DNA of 64,000 bases, from positions 370,634-434,633 of the forward strand of contig NZ_KQ949030.1 in NCBI RefSeq assembly GCF_001514285.1, given 5' to 3'. Position numbers and translations under genes: made by a program. Shown here piece after piece: positions 52,534-61,278 of the stretch (the stretch's first letter is position 1; every line of letters starts with the position of its first letter). Origin of the DNA: Streptomyces sp. DSM 15324. Lineage in GTDB: Bacteria; Actinomycetota; Actinomycetes; Streptomycetales; Streptomycetaceae. A model generated the notes under the pieces. The model was not told the DNA's origin. It ran no database searches and was given only the letters and a program-made list of their open reading frames with translations.

Positions 52534-53112
52534 CTACGGTGACCGCGCAGCGCACCTCAGCGAGACAGGTACGTGCGCCCCCTCCAGCATCCCGCCGCGG
52601 CACACCCCTCTCAAGCGCCGGACCGCTGATCCGTTTCCGTACCTGCTCGGGACGCGGAGCCTCCGTCGGGTGGCGGCGTCCGGGCGCTCCCCTGGTGGGG
52701 AGAGGGCGACCTCTTCGAAGGAGCCGGCGTTGATCTCGTCGGACCGCGAGAGACAGGCGCGCGCACGGCCCGGCCGGCCGAACGGACCGCCAGGTCGCCG
52801 TCCGTGGTCGAACAGGACCAGAGCGTTGAGCGTCCGCACGCGTGCCAAGCCCAGGAACAGCGGGTGACCGACGGCATCGGCACCGAGTTCGAGGTGGGCG
52901 GCGACCGCCTGGTCCGACTCCAGCACCGCCGACACACCGTTGTCCAAACCGCTCAGTGCCTGCGCGGCACGGGCGTGGACATCGACAGCCCGGGCCCCCA
53001 TGCCCGGCTCGCCGACACTGCGCAGGGCCGAGCCGAGCCCGTACAGAGCGCGTGACTTCTGGAAGAGCTCGCCCACCCGGTCCTTGTCACGCGATCGGGT
53101 CAGCTCCGGCAC
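52534..53112 (-). CDS. Possible remnant of a TPR-type protein
   Basis: A 192-residue frame from a GTG overlapping the end of the peptidase gene. The first 90 residues (ELFQKSRALYGLGSALRSVG, ARAVDVHARAAQALSGLDNG, LESDQAVAAHLELGADAVGH) have the helix pairs of TPR repeats; the rest is Arg/Pro-rich and not protein-like. No ribosome site. Probably a truncated or decaying gene. Confidence 0.3.
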   Translation of the reverse strand: MPELTRSRDKDRVGELFQKSRALYGLGSALRSVGEPGMGARAVDVHARAAQALSGLDNGVSAVLESDQAVAAHLELGADAVGHPLFLGLARVRTLNALVLFDHGRRPGGPFGRPGRARACLSRSDEINAGSFEEVALSPPGERPDAATRRRLRVPSRYGNGSAVRRLRGVCRGGMLEGAHVPVSLRCAARSP

Positions 53113-54641
53113 GTCATATCACCGGGCGGCAGGGTGCCGTCCTTCAGGTATGTGTTGACTGCCTTGTCGACGCACATGTTCTTCGGGGCGAAGAGGCCCG
53201 CGTAGACCGTGTGGTGGAAGGCGCCGCGCAAGGTGACCAGGCGCGAACCGCGCAGATCCCGGTGCGCCGCCAGCTGGCCCTGGTAGACGGCCGCCGGGTC
53301 ACCGGTGGCACCCACCATCAGGACGGGCACGTCGTTGCGGACCTTGGTGGCGGGCTCCGCGGGTGCCGCCGGCCAGAAGGAGCAGGGAGTCACGGTGCGG
53401 GCGAGCGGTCCGAAGACGGGCTCGGTGGTGCGGTGGGCCTGGATGTCGCGGTAGTAGGCCTCCGGGTCGTGGGAGGCTGCCCGGTCGGCGCACTGGATCG
53501 CGGTCTGGACGCTGAACGTGCCGTCCGTGTCCGGGGCGGCCAGGCCGGTCAGGGTCTGCTCGAGTACCTGGGTGGGATTGGCCTCGCTGCCGCGAGCAGC
53601 CGTCACCAGCACGCGGACATCAGCGGAGTAGCTCGCATACGCCTCGTCGTCGTCCCCCGCGGTGACGTTCCACAGGAGCTGGGGCAGGACCTGGCTGTCA
53701 ACGGTGTGGCGGCCGACCCGGATCGGGCCACGGCTGACGGTCCGGTTGAGCTCGTTGACGGCGTTGAGGACCTCTGCGGTGGTGGAGCCGAGATGGTAGC
53801 GGCTGTCGCGGCGGGCCACCCAGGCCGCCCAGTGCTCCAGAGCCCGGCCGACGGCCGGCCCCATGGTACGGGTCAGGTCAGGTCCGTAGAGGTCGGGATC
53901 CAGGGTGCTGTCGAGCACCACGCGGTCGGCTCGGTGCGGGAAGAGCTGAAGGTATACCTCTCCCAGATAGGTGCCGTAGGAGGAACCGAGGTAGTTGATC
54001 TTCTTCTCGCCCAGGGCGGCGCGGATCACGTCCATGTCGCGGGCCGTGTTGCGCGTGGAGACGAAGGGCAGCACGGACCGGTGCCGGGCGCAGCGGGATG
54101 CCAGGTCCCTGGACAGCCGCACGGTTTTCTCGAACGTGCTCCTGTCGGGTCCTGCGGAGCCGATGCTGACGGTCGGCCAGTGGCAGTCGAGGGGCGTGCT
54201 GCGGCCGACGAATCGGGGGTCCATGCCGATCACGTCGTACCGGGCGGCCAGCAAGGGTTCGGCTTGTCGCAGCTGAAGAGCGAGGTACAGGGCGGGCACG
54301 CCGGGGCCGCCGGGGTTGTAGAGGAGCGTGCCGTGACGGTGGGCGCGGTCGGTGGCCCGCAGTCGCGACAGCGCCACCTTGATGACCCGGCCGTCGGGGT
54401 GCCGGTAGTCCAACGGCACCGTGACCTCGCCGCACCGGGCGCCGGCCTTGTCCAACTCGTCGCCCATGGTGTCCCTCGGACTGTTCTTGCAGCCGTGCCA
54501 GACGACCTTCTGGCGCTGGGAACGGGCCAGCCCGCCGTCGTAGGTTGCGGCTTCTCCGTGAAACGCACACCCGGTGATCAGGGAAGCACTTGTCATGGCC
54601 GCCGCGGCAGCGGCTGCGGCGGCTCTGCGTAGGCGCAGCAT
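53100..54641 (-). CDS. Secreted tripeptidyl-aminopeptidase-like hydrolase (S33), lipoprotein
   Basis: 513 residues from ATG 54639-54641 (AAGGAG upstream). A signal peptide with lipobox (SLITGC, residue about 25) anchors it outside. Alpha/beta-hydrolase core: oxyanion LLYNPGGPGVPALYLAL, nucleophile Ser in INYLGSSYGTYLGEVY, Asp in PVLMVGATGDPAAVY and His in LRGAFHHTVYAG. The normal family GHC is HHT here, with the paired Cys elsewhere (MCVDKAV). This matches Streptomyces Tap/SlpD-type proteases that trim peptides from secreted proteins. Monocistronic. Confidence 0.9.
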   Translation of the reverse strand: MLRLRRAAAAAAAAAMTSASLITGCAFHGEAATYDGGLARSQRQKVVWHGCKNSPRDTMGDELDKAGARCGEVTVPLDYRHPDGRVIKVALSRLRATDRAHRHGTLLYNPGGPGVPALYLALQLRQAEPLLAARYDVIGMDPRFVGRSTPLDCHWPTVSIGSAGPDRSTFEKTVRLSRDLASRCARHRSVLPFVSTRNTARDMDVIRAALGEKKINYLGSSYGTYLGEVYLQLFPHRADRVVLDSTLDPDLYGPDLTRTMGPAVGRALEHWAAWVARRDSRYHLGSTTAEVLNAVNELNRTVSRGPIRVGRHTVDSQVLPQLLWNVTAGDDDEAYASYSADVRVLVTAARGSEANPTQVLEQTLTGLAAPDTDGTFSVQTAIQCADRAASHDPEAYYRDIQAHRTTEPVFGPLARTVTPCSFWPAAPAEPATKVRNDVPVLMVGATGDPAAVYQGQLAAHRDLRGSRLVTLRGAFHHTVYAGLFAPKNMCVDKAVNTYLKDGTLPPGDMTCRS

Positions 54642-55383
54642 GAGTTCTCCTTCAGCTCTCCAGGGCACGACCGACAGCGGTCCGTCGGCCGCGCCGCTTG
54701 CCGTCTGCAGAACCTAGATCGCGTGGCCGAACCCGCGCATCGGCTCTCGGTCGGCCTGTCACCGGCCGGACGCACTACGGCGAACACCTCCTACCGAATG
54801 CCTCATCCAGGCCTTTGACCTGCGGCTTTTGGTGACTGAGCCATATCTCGTCGGCAGGTTCGCGTACGACTGGGGGATGAATCCCGGGCCGCTGAGACGT
54901 CCTGCGCGCCGACGAGCACCGGCCCCCGGCGGCGTCCCGCGAGGGGTGCGGGGGATCAAGGCGCCGGATCCGCGAGTGGGAGCCGCTGGCTCCACGGGCT
55001 CGGGCGTTCGCCCCGCTTCAGCAGGACGCTTCGCGGACTGGCACCTCGCCGGAGATCGCCACGGGCCCGGAACCGGAATGCGGCGCTCGATCGCCTCCCC
55101 CCGTAGCGGGGCACAGCCCGGCGCCCGGGCCACAGGTGCAGCCGGTACTGGACGGCTCGGCCGCGATCCTCTGCCGTTGCCGACTGCCAGAGTGGTCTCC
55201 TGATGTGTGACACGACGCAGCCCAGGTCAGCGGCCGTCTTTGCCACTGGGGTAGGAACGGGACGTCCTCCTCAGGGCGCAGTCTCGGCGCGGCGCTCTCA
55301 GACGAGGAGCTCATGTGGTCAGCGGGTCGGCGACCTAGGGTGATGAACCGTCGAACCGATCGGCTCCTAGGAGGCACCCCGCG
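54642..55383. other. Intergenic DNA, no gene recognised
   Basis: 742 bases between the peptidase start and the ABC ATPase remnant. Open frames are Arg/Pro/Gly-rich shadows. No terminator, RNA gene or transposase relic recognised. The last bases supply a good AGGAGG ribosome site for the ATPase remnant. Confidence 0.5.
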
Positions 55384-55690
55384 ATGGTCACGGCCAGGGC
55401 TCTCACGAAACGCTACGGGGAGAAGACCGGTATTCCGGGCGGCCGGGTCGAGGAGGCCATCACATGGTGGGCCTGCGGCGGGTCGCGAAGAAGCGGGCCG
55501 GCGGTTTCTCGCTCGGCATGGGCCAGCGGCTCGGAACCGCGAGGGCCTGCTCGGCGACCCGGCCACGATCATTCTCGACGAACCGGTCAACGGCCTGCAC
55601 CCCGAGGGCACGCGGTGGATCCGCGACCTGCTGAAGCCACCGGCCGCCGAGGGGCCGAAGTCCTGGCCGCCGTCGTACGGAAACCGCGAG
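55384..55690 (+). pseudogene. Decayed ABC exporter ATPase
   Basis: ATG 55384 behind AGGAGG begins VTARALTKRYGEKT as DrrA-type ATPases do, but the Walker A region and about 120 residues are deleted. The signature RAGGFSLGMGQRLGTARA and Walker B LLGDPATIILDEPVNGLHPE then WIRDLLK follow in two other frames, and the remainder is garbled. It sits just before a histidine kinase/regulator pair, mirroring the intact ABC and two-component module at 31.9-35.6 kb. No permease remains. Confidence 0.75.
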
Positions 55691-55706
55691 ACGGGTGAGG
55701 GAAGCG

Positions 55707-56945
55707 ATGGTGGTCGAGGTGACGGCCTGCCCCGGGACCGAAAACCCCCGGGGCCGGCCTGGCGGGCGCCGACAGGCGATGCGACGCGCCCGGTTCGCTG
55801 CCGCGTTCCGGTCCGTGCGGCTGGTGAACGCCGTGCTGCGCGCCGGTTCCCGGCTCGCACCCTGGGCGTGGGACTCTCTACTGGCGTCCCTGCTGTTCAT
55901 GGCGCCGCTGTCGGCGCTGGCCGGAAAGCCGGGGCCGGTGGCGGTCAGCGGCATGCTCCTGCTGCCTCTGGTCTGGCGACGCCACGCTCCCTGGGCGGTG
56001 TTCTGTGCCGTGGCTGCCGCGGCGTTCGCCCAGTGGCTGCTGGGCTTTCAGCTGCCGGCGGACAGTGCTCTGCTGGTGGCCCTGTACACGGTGGCAGCGC
56101 ACTCGGCCCGTCGCCACCTGCTCTTGGCCTGCGCCGTCCTGGAGTGCGGCATCGTGCTGGCCTGCCTGCGCTGGGCGGCCGATGGCCGCTTCGCGATCAC
56201 CGTCCTCACGTTGAACGCGTTGGCTGCCGCTGCCGCCGCCCTCGGAGCGAACATGCGCGCCCTCCGGGAGCGGGCGGCTCACCTGGAAGTCGAACAGGAC
56301 CAGCGGGCGCGGCTGGCAGTGGCTGAGGAAAGGGCTCGCATCACCCGCGAGCTGCACGACATCGTCACCCACAACCTTTCCGTCATGGTCGCGCTGGCGG
56401 ACTCCGCCGCCTACGCCCGGTCGGCCGACAAGTCGTCCGCCGTGCTGCCGCAGATATCCGAGACGGGCCGGCAGGCTCTGACCGACATGCGGCGCGCGCT
56501 GGGTATTCTGCGGGCGGGTGAACCGGACGCGGAGCGTCATCCACCGCCCGGCATCGCCCAGTTGGAGGCTCTGGCCGACCAGATGCGCGCGGCGGGGCTG
56601 CCGACCCGCCTGGAGGTGGAGGGCGATCACACGTCCGTGCCCTCCACGGCACAACTGACCGTTTATCGCCTGGTGCAGGAAGCCTTGACCAACACCCTCA
56701 AACACACACCCTCCGGCACCCACGCGGAGGTCCGGATACAGTGCCTGGCCGAGACCGTCACGGTGGACGTCACCGACGACGGACCCCCGCGACCTGTCGG
56801 CGCCCCGTCCGGGCACGGCATCGCCGGCATGCGCGAGCGAGCGAGCGCCTATGGCGGGACACTGCACGCCGGAGCGCTCCCGGGTGGCGGCTGGCGAGTG
56901 CGCACCCGCCTGGAACTCGGCGGCGGCGCGGACGCGTCCGTATGA
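55707..56945 (+). CDS. Sensor histidine kinase
   Basis: 412 residues from ATG 55707 (GAGGGAAG upstream). Four to five membrane segments are followed by the HisKA_3 block RARITRELHDIVTHNLSVMV with the phospho-acceptor His. The ATPase domain has LTVYRLVQEALTNTLKHTPS and the G-box HGIAGMRERASAYGGTLHA. Coupled to the response regulator by ATGA overlap. The exporter it presumably served has decayed, so it may signal elsewhere. Confidence 0.9.
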   Translation: MVVEVTACPGTENPRGRPGGRRQAMRRARFAAAFRSVRLVNAVLRAGSRLAPWAWDSLLASLLFMAPLSALAGKPGPVAVSGMLLLPLVWRRHAPWAVFCAVAAAAFAQWLLGFQLPADSALLVALYTVAAHSARRHLLLACAVLECGIVLACLRWAADGRFAITVLTLNALAAAAAALGANMRALRERAAHLEVEQDQRARLAVAEERARITRELHDIVTHNLSVMVALADSAAYARSADKSSAVLPQISETGRQALTDMRRALGILRAGEPDAERHPPPGIAQLEALADQMRAAGLPTRLEVEGDHTSVPSTAQLTVYRLVQEALTNTLKHTPSGTHAEVRIQCLAETVTVDVTDDGPPRPVGAPSGHGIAGMRERASAYGGTLHAGALPGGGWRVRTRLELGGGADASV

Positions 56946-57604
56946 CGATCCGCGTCCTGCTCGCCGACGACGAGGCACTCCTGCGCATGGCCTTCACCAC
57001 GGTGCTGGACGCCCAGCCGGACATGCAACCGGTCGGCGAGGCTGCGGACGGCGACGAAGCCGTCCGTCTCTCCCGGCGACTGCGCCCCGATGTCGTACTC
57101 ATGGACGTCCGTATGCCCGGAGTGGACGGTATCGAGGCGACCCGACGGATCATCCGCGTCTCGCCGCAGAGCAGAGTGCTCATCCTCACCACGTTCGACC
57201 TGGACGAATACGCGTTCGCCGGACTCAGGGCCGGCGCGTCGGGCTTCCTGCTGAAGAACACACGGCCCGAGGACCTTCTCACCGCCGTTCGTAATGTCGC
57301 CGCAGGAGACGCGGTGGTCTCCCCCCGGGTCACCCGCCGCCTGCTGGAGCACTTCGCCGCCCACATTCCCGGCGGCGGCAGCGGTCAGCGGGAGGAACGT
57401 CTGCAACGGCTGACCGCCCGCGAGCGCCAGGTACTCGTCCAGGTGGCCCGCGGCCTGTCCAACACGGAGATCGCGGCCACGCTGTACCTTGCGGAGGCCA
57501 CCGTGAAGTCCCACCTGGGACGGATCCTTCAAAAGCTCGAACTGCGCGACCGCGCACAGGCTGTGGTCTTCGCCTACGAAAGCCGCCTCATTCACCCCGA
57601 CTGA
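56942..57604 (+). CDS. LuxR/NarL-family response regulator
   Basis: 220 residues. Receiver acidic pair in IRVLLADDEALLRMAF, phospho-Asp in VVLMDVRMPGVDGIEATRRI, Lys in GFLLKNTRPEDLLTA. LuxR-type helix-turn-helix LTARERQVLVQVARGLSNTE and EATVKSHLGRILQKLELRDR. Equal in length to the regulator at 34977 and clearly paralogous. Overlaps the kinase stop by four bases. Confidence 0.93.
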   Translation: MTIRVLLADDEALLRMAFTTVLDAQPDMQPVGEAADGDEAVRLSRRLRPDVVLMDVRMPGVDGIEATRRIIRVSPQSRVLILTTFDLDEYAFAGLRAGASGFLLKNTRPEDLLTAVRNVAAGDAVVSPRVTRRLLEHFAAHIPGGGSGQREERLQRLTARERQVLVQVARGLSNTEIAATLYLAEATVKSHLGRILQKLELRDRAQAVVFAYESRLIHPD

Positions 57605-57978
57605 CGTGCGGGACCGTCGAGGCCGGGATGCCGGTGCCTTCGGCGAAGCTACGACCTACCTGGGCGGGGATCCTGGGTCGGCTGAGGCGCCCGTACCGCC
57701 TTGACACCCTTGCCGACACCGAGCCGTCGCGCGAGCCGGGTGGCGGCCTGTGTGCCCTGGCCTCTGTCGGTCCTGGCGAGGAGCATGAGAGGACCGTCGC
57801 ATCCGGGGCCGAGCGTGTCGCTGCCAGAGCCGGACGGCAGGACGGTGTCGGGACGGACGCTGACCTCACCCGTCCGGACGCGAGCCGACCACGCCTTGCT
57901 GAGGGCATACCACCATGCGAACATGCCGTCAGCGCAGGCTTGTTGCATCGCGAAAAAGTCGCGGAGGGGGAACAAGGC
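57605..57978. other. Intergenic DNA
   Basis: A minus-strand frame here reads FFAMQQACADGMFAWWYALS and VRTGEVSVRPDTVLPSGSGS, which has protein-like composition but no family I recognise and no start with a ribosome site. Otherwise nothing seen. Confidence 0.35.
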
Positions 57979-59091
57979 ATGGCGTTCTGGCGACGGGGAG
58001 ACCGGCACGACTCCCGCACATCGGGGACGACTTCAGCAAAGCCCCCTTCCACCTACGATCCGCTCGACAAGCAGCCTGGCACTGAACCGCTTGCCACTCT
58101 GCGGAGGGGGGCCGTGCTCAGCGCCGTGGACCAGGCCAATGACGCCGTGGACGCCTCGTACGACGACTGGTACGCCCTGGCCCGGAGCGCCGCCGTCCTC
58201 GGCCGGGCACAGTACAGGAGCGGCGATGCCGAACTCGCCGTAGCCGCCTACGACCAGGCGGTCCGCCTGTACAACGACAACGCGCGTGCCATGGGCCGCG
58301 GCGCCGATGCCGTCACGGGGCTCGCCACCCTGGTGGACTGCGCGGGCCGGGCCATGCTCCTCCATCACCGCCAGGGACGCCGCAAGCTGGCGGACGCGGC
58401 CTTCGACGTGGGCCGCCTCTTTGCCGAGTTCCTCGCCGGTAACGGCCTGACCGATCCCGCTTCCCAGCTCCTCGGCCGCCGGGCCGCGGTCCTGCAGCGT
58501 ACGGGGCAGCCCACCGGCGGCCTGCTGGATGCCGCGGTGCTCTCCCGGCTGGCTCCGCAGGACACTCTGCGCGAGGCCTCCTGGGCCGTGGCCGAGTACC
58601 TGGAGCACCCTGGTCCCCACACCCTGGCGGAGGCCCTGCATGCCACTGGTGCTGCGGATCAGCGTTGGGCGACCGATCTCGCCGCGGCACTGACCGTGGA
58701 CGGCGGCCGCAAGGAGGACCGCTGGTCGCCCACCTTGCGCGGTAGTCACCTCGGCTTCCTGCCCGACGCCGCGCGAGCCGTGTCCCACGCCCTCGGCGAT
58801 GCCACAGGCACAGCCAGGGACGGCTGGCGCCTGACCGGCCGAGAGATCCACATGTGCTATTCGGTGGCCTCCGGCCACGGCGAACTGCGCTACGGCCTCG
58901 GCGACCACGCCGAACATTGGGGAGGGCTCCTGCTGGCCCTGGGCATGGATGCCCTACGCGCCGGCGACATTCCTCTTGCCGCCGACTGCGGCGGCTGGCT
59001 GCGTGGCCTGCTCACCCAGGCTCTTCCTCACGCCCTGGTGACCTCCTGGGGACAGGAGCTGCGGGCCGGCGCAGAGCAACTGCCGTCCTGA
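57979..59091 (+). CDS. Uncharacterised helical (TPR-like) protein
   Basis: 370 residues from ATG 57979, chosen because GGAGGGGG lies upstream and the sequence before it is Arg/Gly-rich shadow. Soluble, without signal or membrane segment. Paired helices such as YALARSAAVLGRAQYRSGDA then ELAVAAYDQAVRLYND have TPR spacing. The C-terminal half (WSPTLRGSHLGFLPDAARAV, GGLLLALGMDALRAGDIPLA, GGWLRGLLTQALPHAL) is also helical. No catalytic motif. Stand-alone gene; role unknown. Confidence 0.75.
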   Translation: MAFWRRGDRHDSRTSGTTSAKPPSTYDPLDKQPGTEPLATLRRGAVLSAVDQANDAVDASYDDWYALARSAAVLGRAQYRSGDAELAVAAYDQAVRLYNDNARAMGRGADAVTGLATLVDCAGRAMLLHHRQGRRKLADAAFDVGRLFAEFLAGNGLTDPASQLLGRRAAVLQRTGQPTGGLLDAAVLSRLAPQDTLREASWAVAEYLEHPGPHTLAEALHATGAADQRWATDLAAALTVDGGRKEDRWSPTLRGSHLGFLPDAARAVSHALGDATGTARDGWRLTGREIHMCYSVASGHGELRYGLGDHAEHWGGLLLALGMDALRAGDIPLAADCGGWLRGLLTQALPHALVTSWGQELRAGAEQLPS

Positions 59092-59211
59092 GGCCGCCGT
59101 TCAGCCGGTCACCCCGGACACGCGCTCCCTACGGCGCTGACCTCTACTCGGGCTGTACCTTTGGCCGGCGCTCAGGGGTCTGGCGCCAGGCCGAAGGCTT
59201 CGTCAACCTCG

Positions 59212-59622
59212 TCAGTTGATGATCTCGGCGCGCTCGTCCAGACGGATCGCGGCCAGCCGGTCCCGCCACATCCGGAGAGCTTCGGGTGTTTGTCGCGTCC
59301 AGTCGGTGACCTCGCCGACGATCCGGAGCGGATCCCTGCTGCGATAGGAGCGGGTGGGATTGCCGGGGAACTTCTTGTCCGTGACGTTGGGATCGTTCTC
59401 GAACTCCCCGGTCGGTTCGACGACATACACGCGCGGGGCCCCATCGCCGGCGGCGAGCTCGGCGGCGAGTCCCGCGCCGTCGCGCAATGCGGTGAAGTAG
59501 ATGTGGTTCATCACGATTTCCGGCCGGTAGTTGGAACGGAAACCGGCAGTGAGGTGATCTCCGACGCGCAGGTCAGCCTTTGTGCCGTGAAAGAACGGCC
59601 CTTCGTCCAACACCTTGTCCAT
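59212..59622 (-). CDS. arr: Rifamycin NAD-dependent ADP-ribosyltransferase
   Basis: 136 residues, normal for the Arr family. FFHGTKADLRVGDHLTAGFR carries the conserved His-Gly-Thr NAD site, followed by NYRPEIVMNHIYFTALRDGA. The block RVYVVEPTGEFENDPNVTDK then KFPGNPTRSYRSRDPLRIVG is nearly invariant in Arr proteins and includes the catalytic Asp region. Arr transfers ADP-ribose to the ansa-chain hydroxyl of rifamycins and inactivates them; environmental actinobacteria carry such genes as intrinsic resistance. Weak ribosome site. Lies about 70 bases from the end of a transposable element, on its outside. Confidence 0.93.
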   Translation of the reverse strand: MDKVLDEGPFFHGTKADLRVGDHLTAGFRSNYRPEIVMNHIYFTALRDGAGLAAELAAGDGAPRVYVVEPTGEFENDPNVTDKKFPGNPTRSYRSRDPLRIVGEVTDWTRQTPEALRMWRDRLAAIRLDERAEIIN

Positions 59623-59692
59623 CAGGGCAGATTACCAAGCACGCCGGTTTGACGGCGATCTACCACTACGGCTCGGACACCCACATTCACTA

Positions 59693-61195
59693 GGGCCTGT
59701 CTGACAATTCCCGTCGGATCAGGCCGGGCGGCCGGACCCGACGGGAAGGGACAGGCAGGTGCCAGGTCGGACCTTATGGCCGGGCTGTCCCGTCCGGCAC
59801 CGGCGTGGCCTGGTGGTAGTAGAGCCGGAATTCCCCGGCGGCGTCGCGGCGCCAGATCGACGAACGGCGGGCGTGCCGGTCCTCGATGCGGGTCTCGTAG
59901 GTGAGGTGGATGATCCCGGGGGCGAGGACTGTGCCCTCGAAGTGCTCTGCGGTGATGGGGGTGCTGTTTTCGGCGCCGCCGTGGAGTGTGGGCAGGGCGG
60001 CGACCATCTCCGCGTGCGTCCACCGCCGCCCGGAGGCACCCACCTCGATGAAATCGGGGCCGAAGAGGGCTTCGGCGAGGAAGCCGGAGAGGCGGACGGA
60101 GGGGTCGTGAAGGCGTTGCTCCCGGATAATCGCCTCGGTGACGTCCGGATGCTGCTGGAGCGCCTCGGACGCGTGCTGGTCGTTTTGGATCATGGCGACA
60201 TGATGCCCGGTTGCAACTGGCGGACCCTCGGCAGCCGGGGCGGCCTTCAGCAGCGACGGGCCCTGGCACTGCCTGATAATTGATCTTGTGGTGGGTCGTG
60301 GAGAGCTGACGGATGCGGCGTGGGAACGGATAGCGCCGCTGTTGCCGGGTGTTGACGGGCGGGGTCGTCCATGGCGGGATCACCGGCAGGTGATCAACGG
60401 GGTGTTGTGGCGGTTGCGGACAGGTGCTCCGTGGCGTGACCTGCCGGAACGCTTCGGACCGTGGCAGACGGTCTATGAACGGTTCGCCCGCTGGGAGGCG
60501 GACGGCACGTGGGCCTGCCTGCTCGAGGAGGTCCAGGTCCGTGACGACTCCGTCGGGGCGGTGGAGTGGACGGTCTCGGTCGACTCCACGATCAATCGGG
60601 CCCACCAGCACGCAGCCGGCGCACGCAAAAAGGGGCGGCAGCGGGGGACGAACTGGAAGATCCGGAACGCGCACAGGCTGGTCAGGCGCTCGGCCGGTCC
60701 CGCGGCGGGCTGACCACCAAGGTCCACCTCGCCTGCGACGGCCGGGGTCTGCCCCTGGCCCTCCTCGTCACGCCGGGCAACGTCAACGACTCCACTGCCT
60801 TCGGCGCGGTCCTGGACGCGGTGCGAGTGCCCCGGACCGGCGTCGGTCGGCCGCGCCGCAGGCCCGACGCGGTCATCGCGGACAAGGCGTATTCGTCACG
60901 GGCGATCCGCCAGACGCTGCGGCGCCGGGGCATCCGGGCGGTGATCCCGGAGCGGGCCGACCAGAAGGCCAACCGGATACGGCGTGGCCGGGCTGGCGGT
61001 AGACCGCCTGCCTTCGACCGTGAGCTCTACAAGGCCCGCAATGTCGTCGAACGCTGCTTCAACCGGCTCAAACAGTTCCGCGCCATCGCCACACGCTTCG
61101 ACAAACTCGCCGCCCGTTACCGGGCCGGACTCCGTCTCGCGGCACTCATCCTCTGGCTCCGCGAACCCGGACAAGATCATTTGTCAGACAGGCCC
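59693..61195. mobile_element. IS5-family (IS427-type) element with passenger gene, 1503 bp
   Basis: Ends are perfect inverted repeats GGGCCTGTCTGACAA (59693-59707) and TTGTCAGACAGGCCC (61181-61195), each flanked by TA (59691-59692 and 61196-61197), the usual 2-bp target duplication of this group. Inside are an NTF2-like gene (minus) and a two-frame transposase (plus). A degraded copy of the left end (CCTGATAATTGATCTTG, about 60269-60285) directly precedes the transposase. An ordinary IS of about 920 bp thus appears to have acquired a new outer left end about 580 bases away, taking the passenger gene with it. Confidence 0.75.
59774..60193 (-). CDS. NTF2-like (DUF4440-type) protein, transposon passenger
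   Basis: 139 residues, ATG 60191-60193, stop TAA. Single SnoaL/NTF2-like cone fold: a helix (HPDVTEAIIREQRLHDPSVR), the strand block GPDFIEVGASGRRWTHAEMV, and C-terminal strands GIIHLTYETRIEDRHARRSS followed by IWRRDAAGEFRLYYHQATP. Family members range from small enzymes to binding proteins; DUF4440 members are mostly uncharacterised. A hairpin CCCGTCGG / CCGACGGG (59710-59717 / 59738-59745) just past its stop can end transcription. It lies between the outer inverted repeat and the transposase. Confidence 0.78.
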   Translation of the reverse strand: MIQNDQHASEALQQHPDVTEAIIREQRLHDPSVRLSGFLAEALFGPDFIEVGASGRRWTHAEMVAALPTLHGGAENSTPITAEHFEGTVLAPGIIHLTYETRIEDRHARRSSIWRRDAAGEFRLYYHQATPVPDGTARP

Positions 61196-61198
61196 TAG
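60288..61198 (+). CDS. IS5-family transposase, two frames joined by -1 frameshift
   Basis: The first frame opens at GTG 60288 and ends at 60713 (LTDAAWERIAPLLPGVDGRG, RDHRQVINGVLWRLRTGAPW, VSVDSTINRAHQHAAGARKK with the first catalytic Asp). The second frame, -1 relative to the first, supplies LGRSRGGLTTKVHLACDGRG, VIADKAYSSRAIRQTLRRRG (second Asp) and RNVVERCFNRLKQFRAIATR (Glu), ending at TAG 61196-61198. A slippery C-AAA-AAG heptamer at 60626-60632 is positioned to make the fusion by programmed -1 frameshifting, as known for the IS427 group. All DDE residues are present, so the element may be active. The stop codon TAG is completed by the flanking TA. Confidence 0.82.
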
Positions 61199-61278
61199 CC
61201 GCGGCAAGGCCATGTGCCATTTCCGCGGCCTCCGCCGTACCCCTTACGCATTTCACGGCCGAAACGTACATTTGAAAC

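Noticed and set aside
49484-52867. 1127-codon plus-strand frame with Gly-Pro repeats, resembling a collagen-like protein
   Set aside because: The Gly-Pro section is translation of the GGGGCC tract and the rest is antisense of the SpoIIE-type phosphatase.
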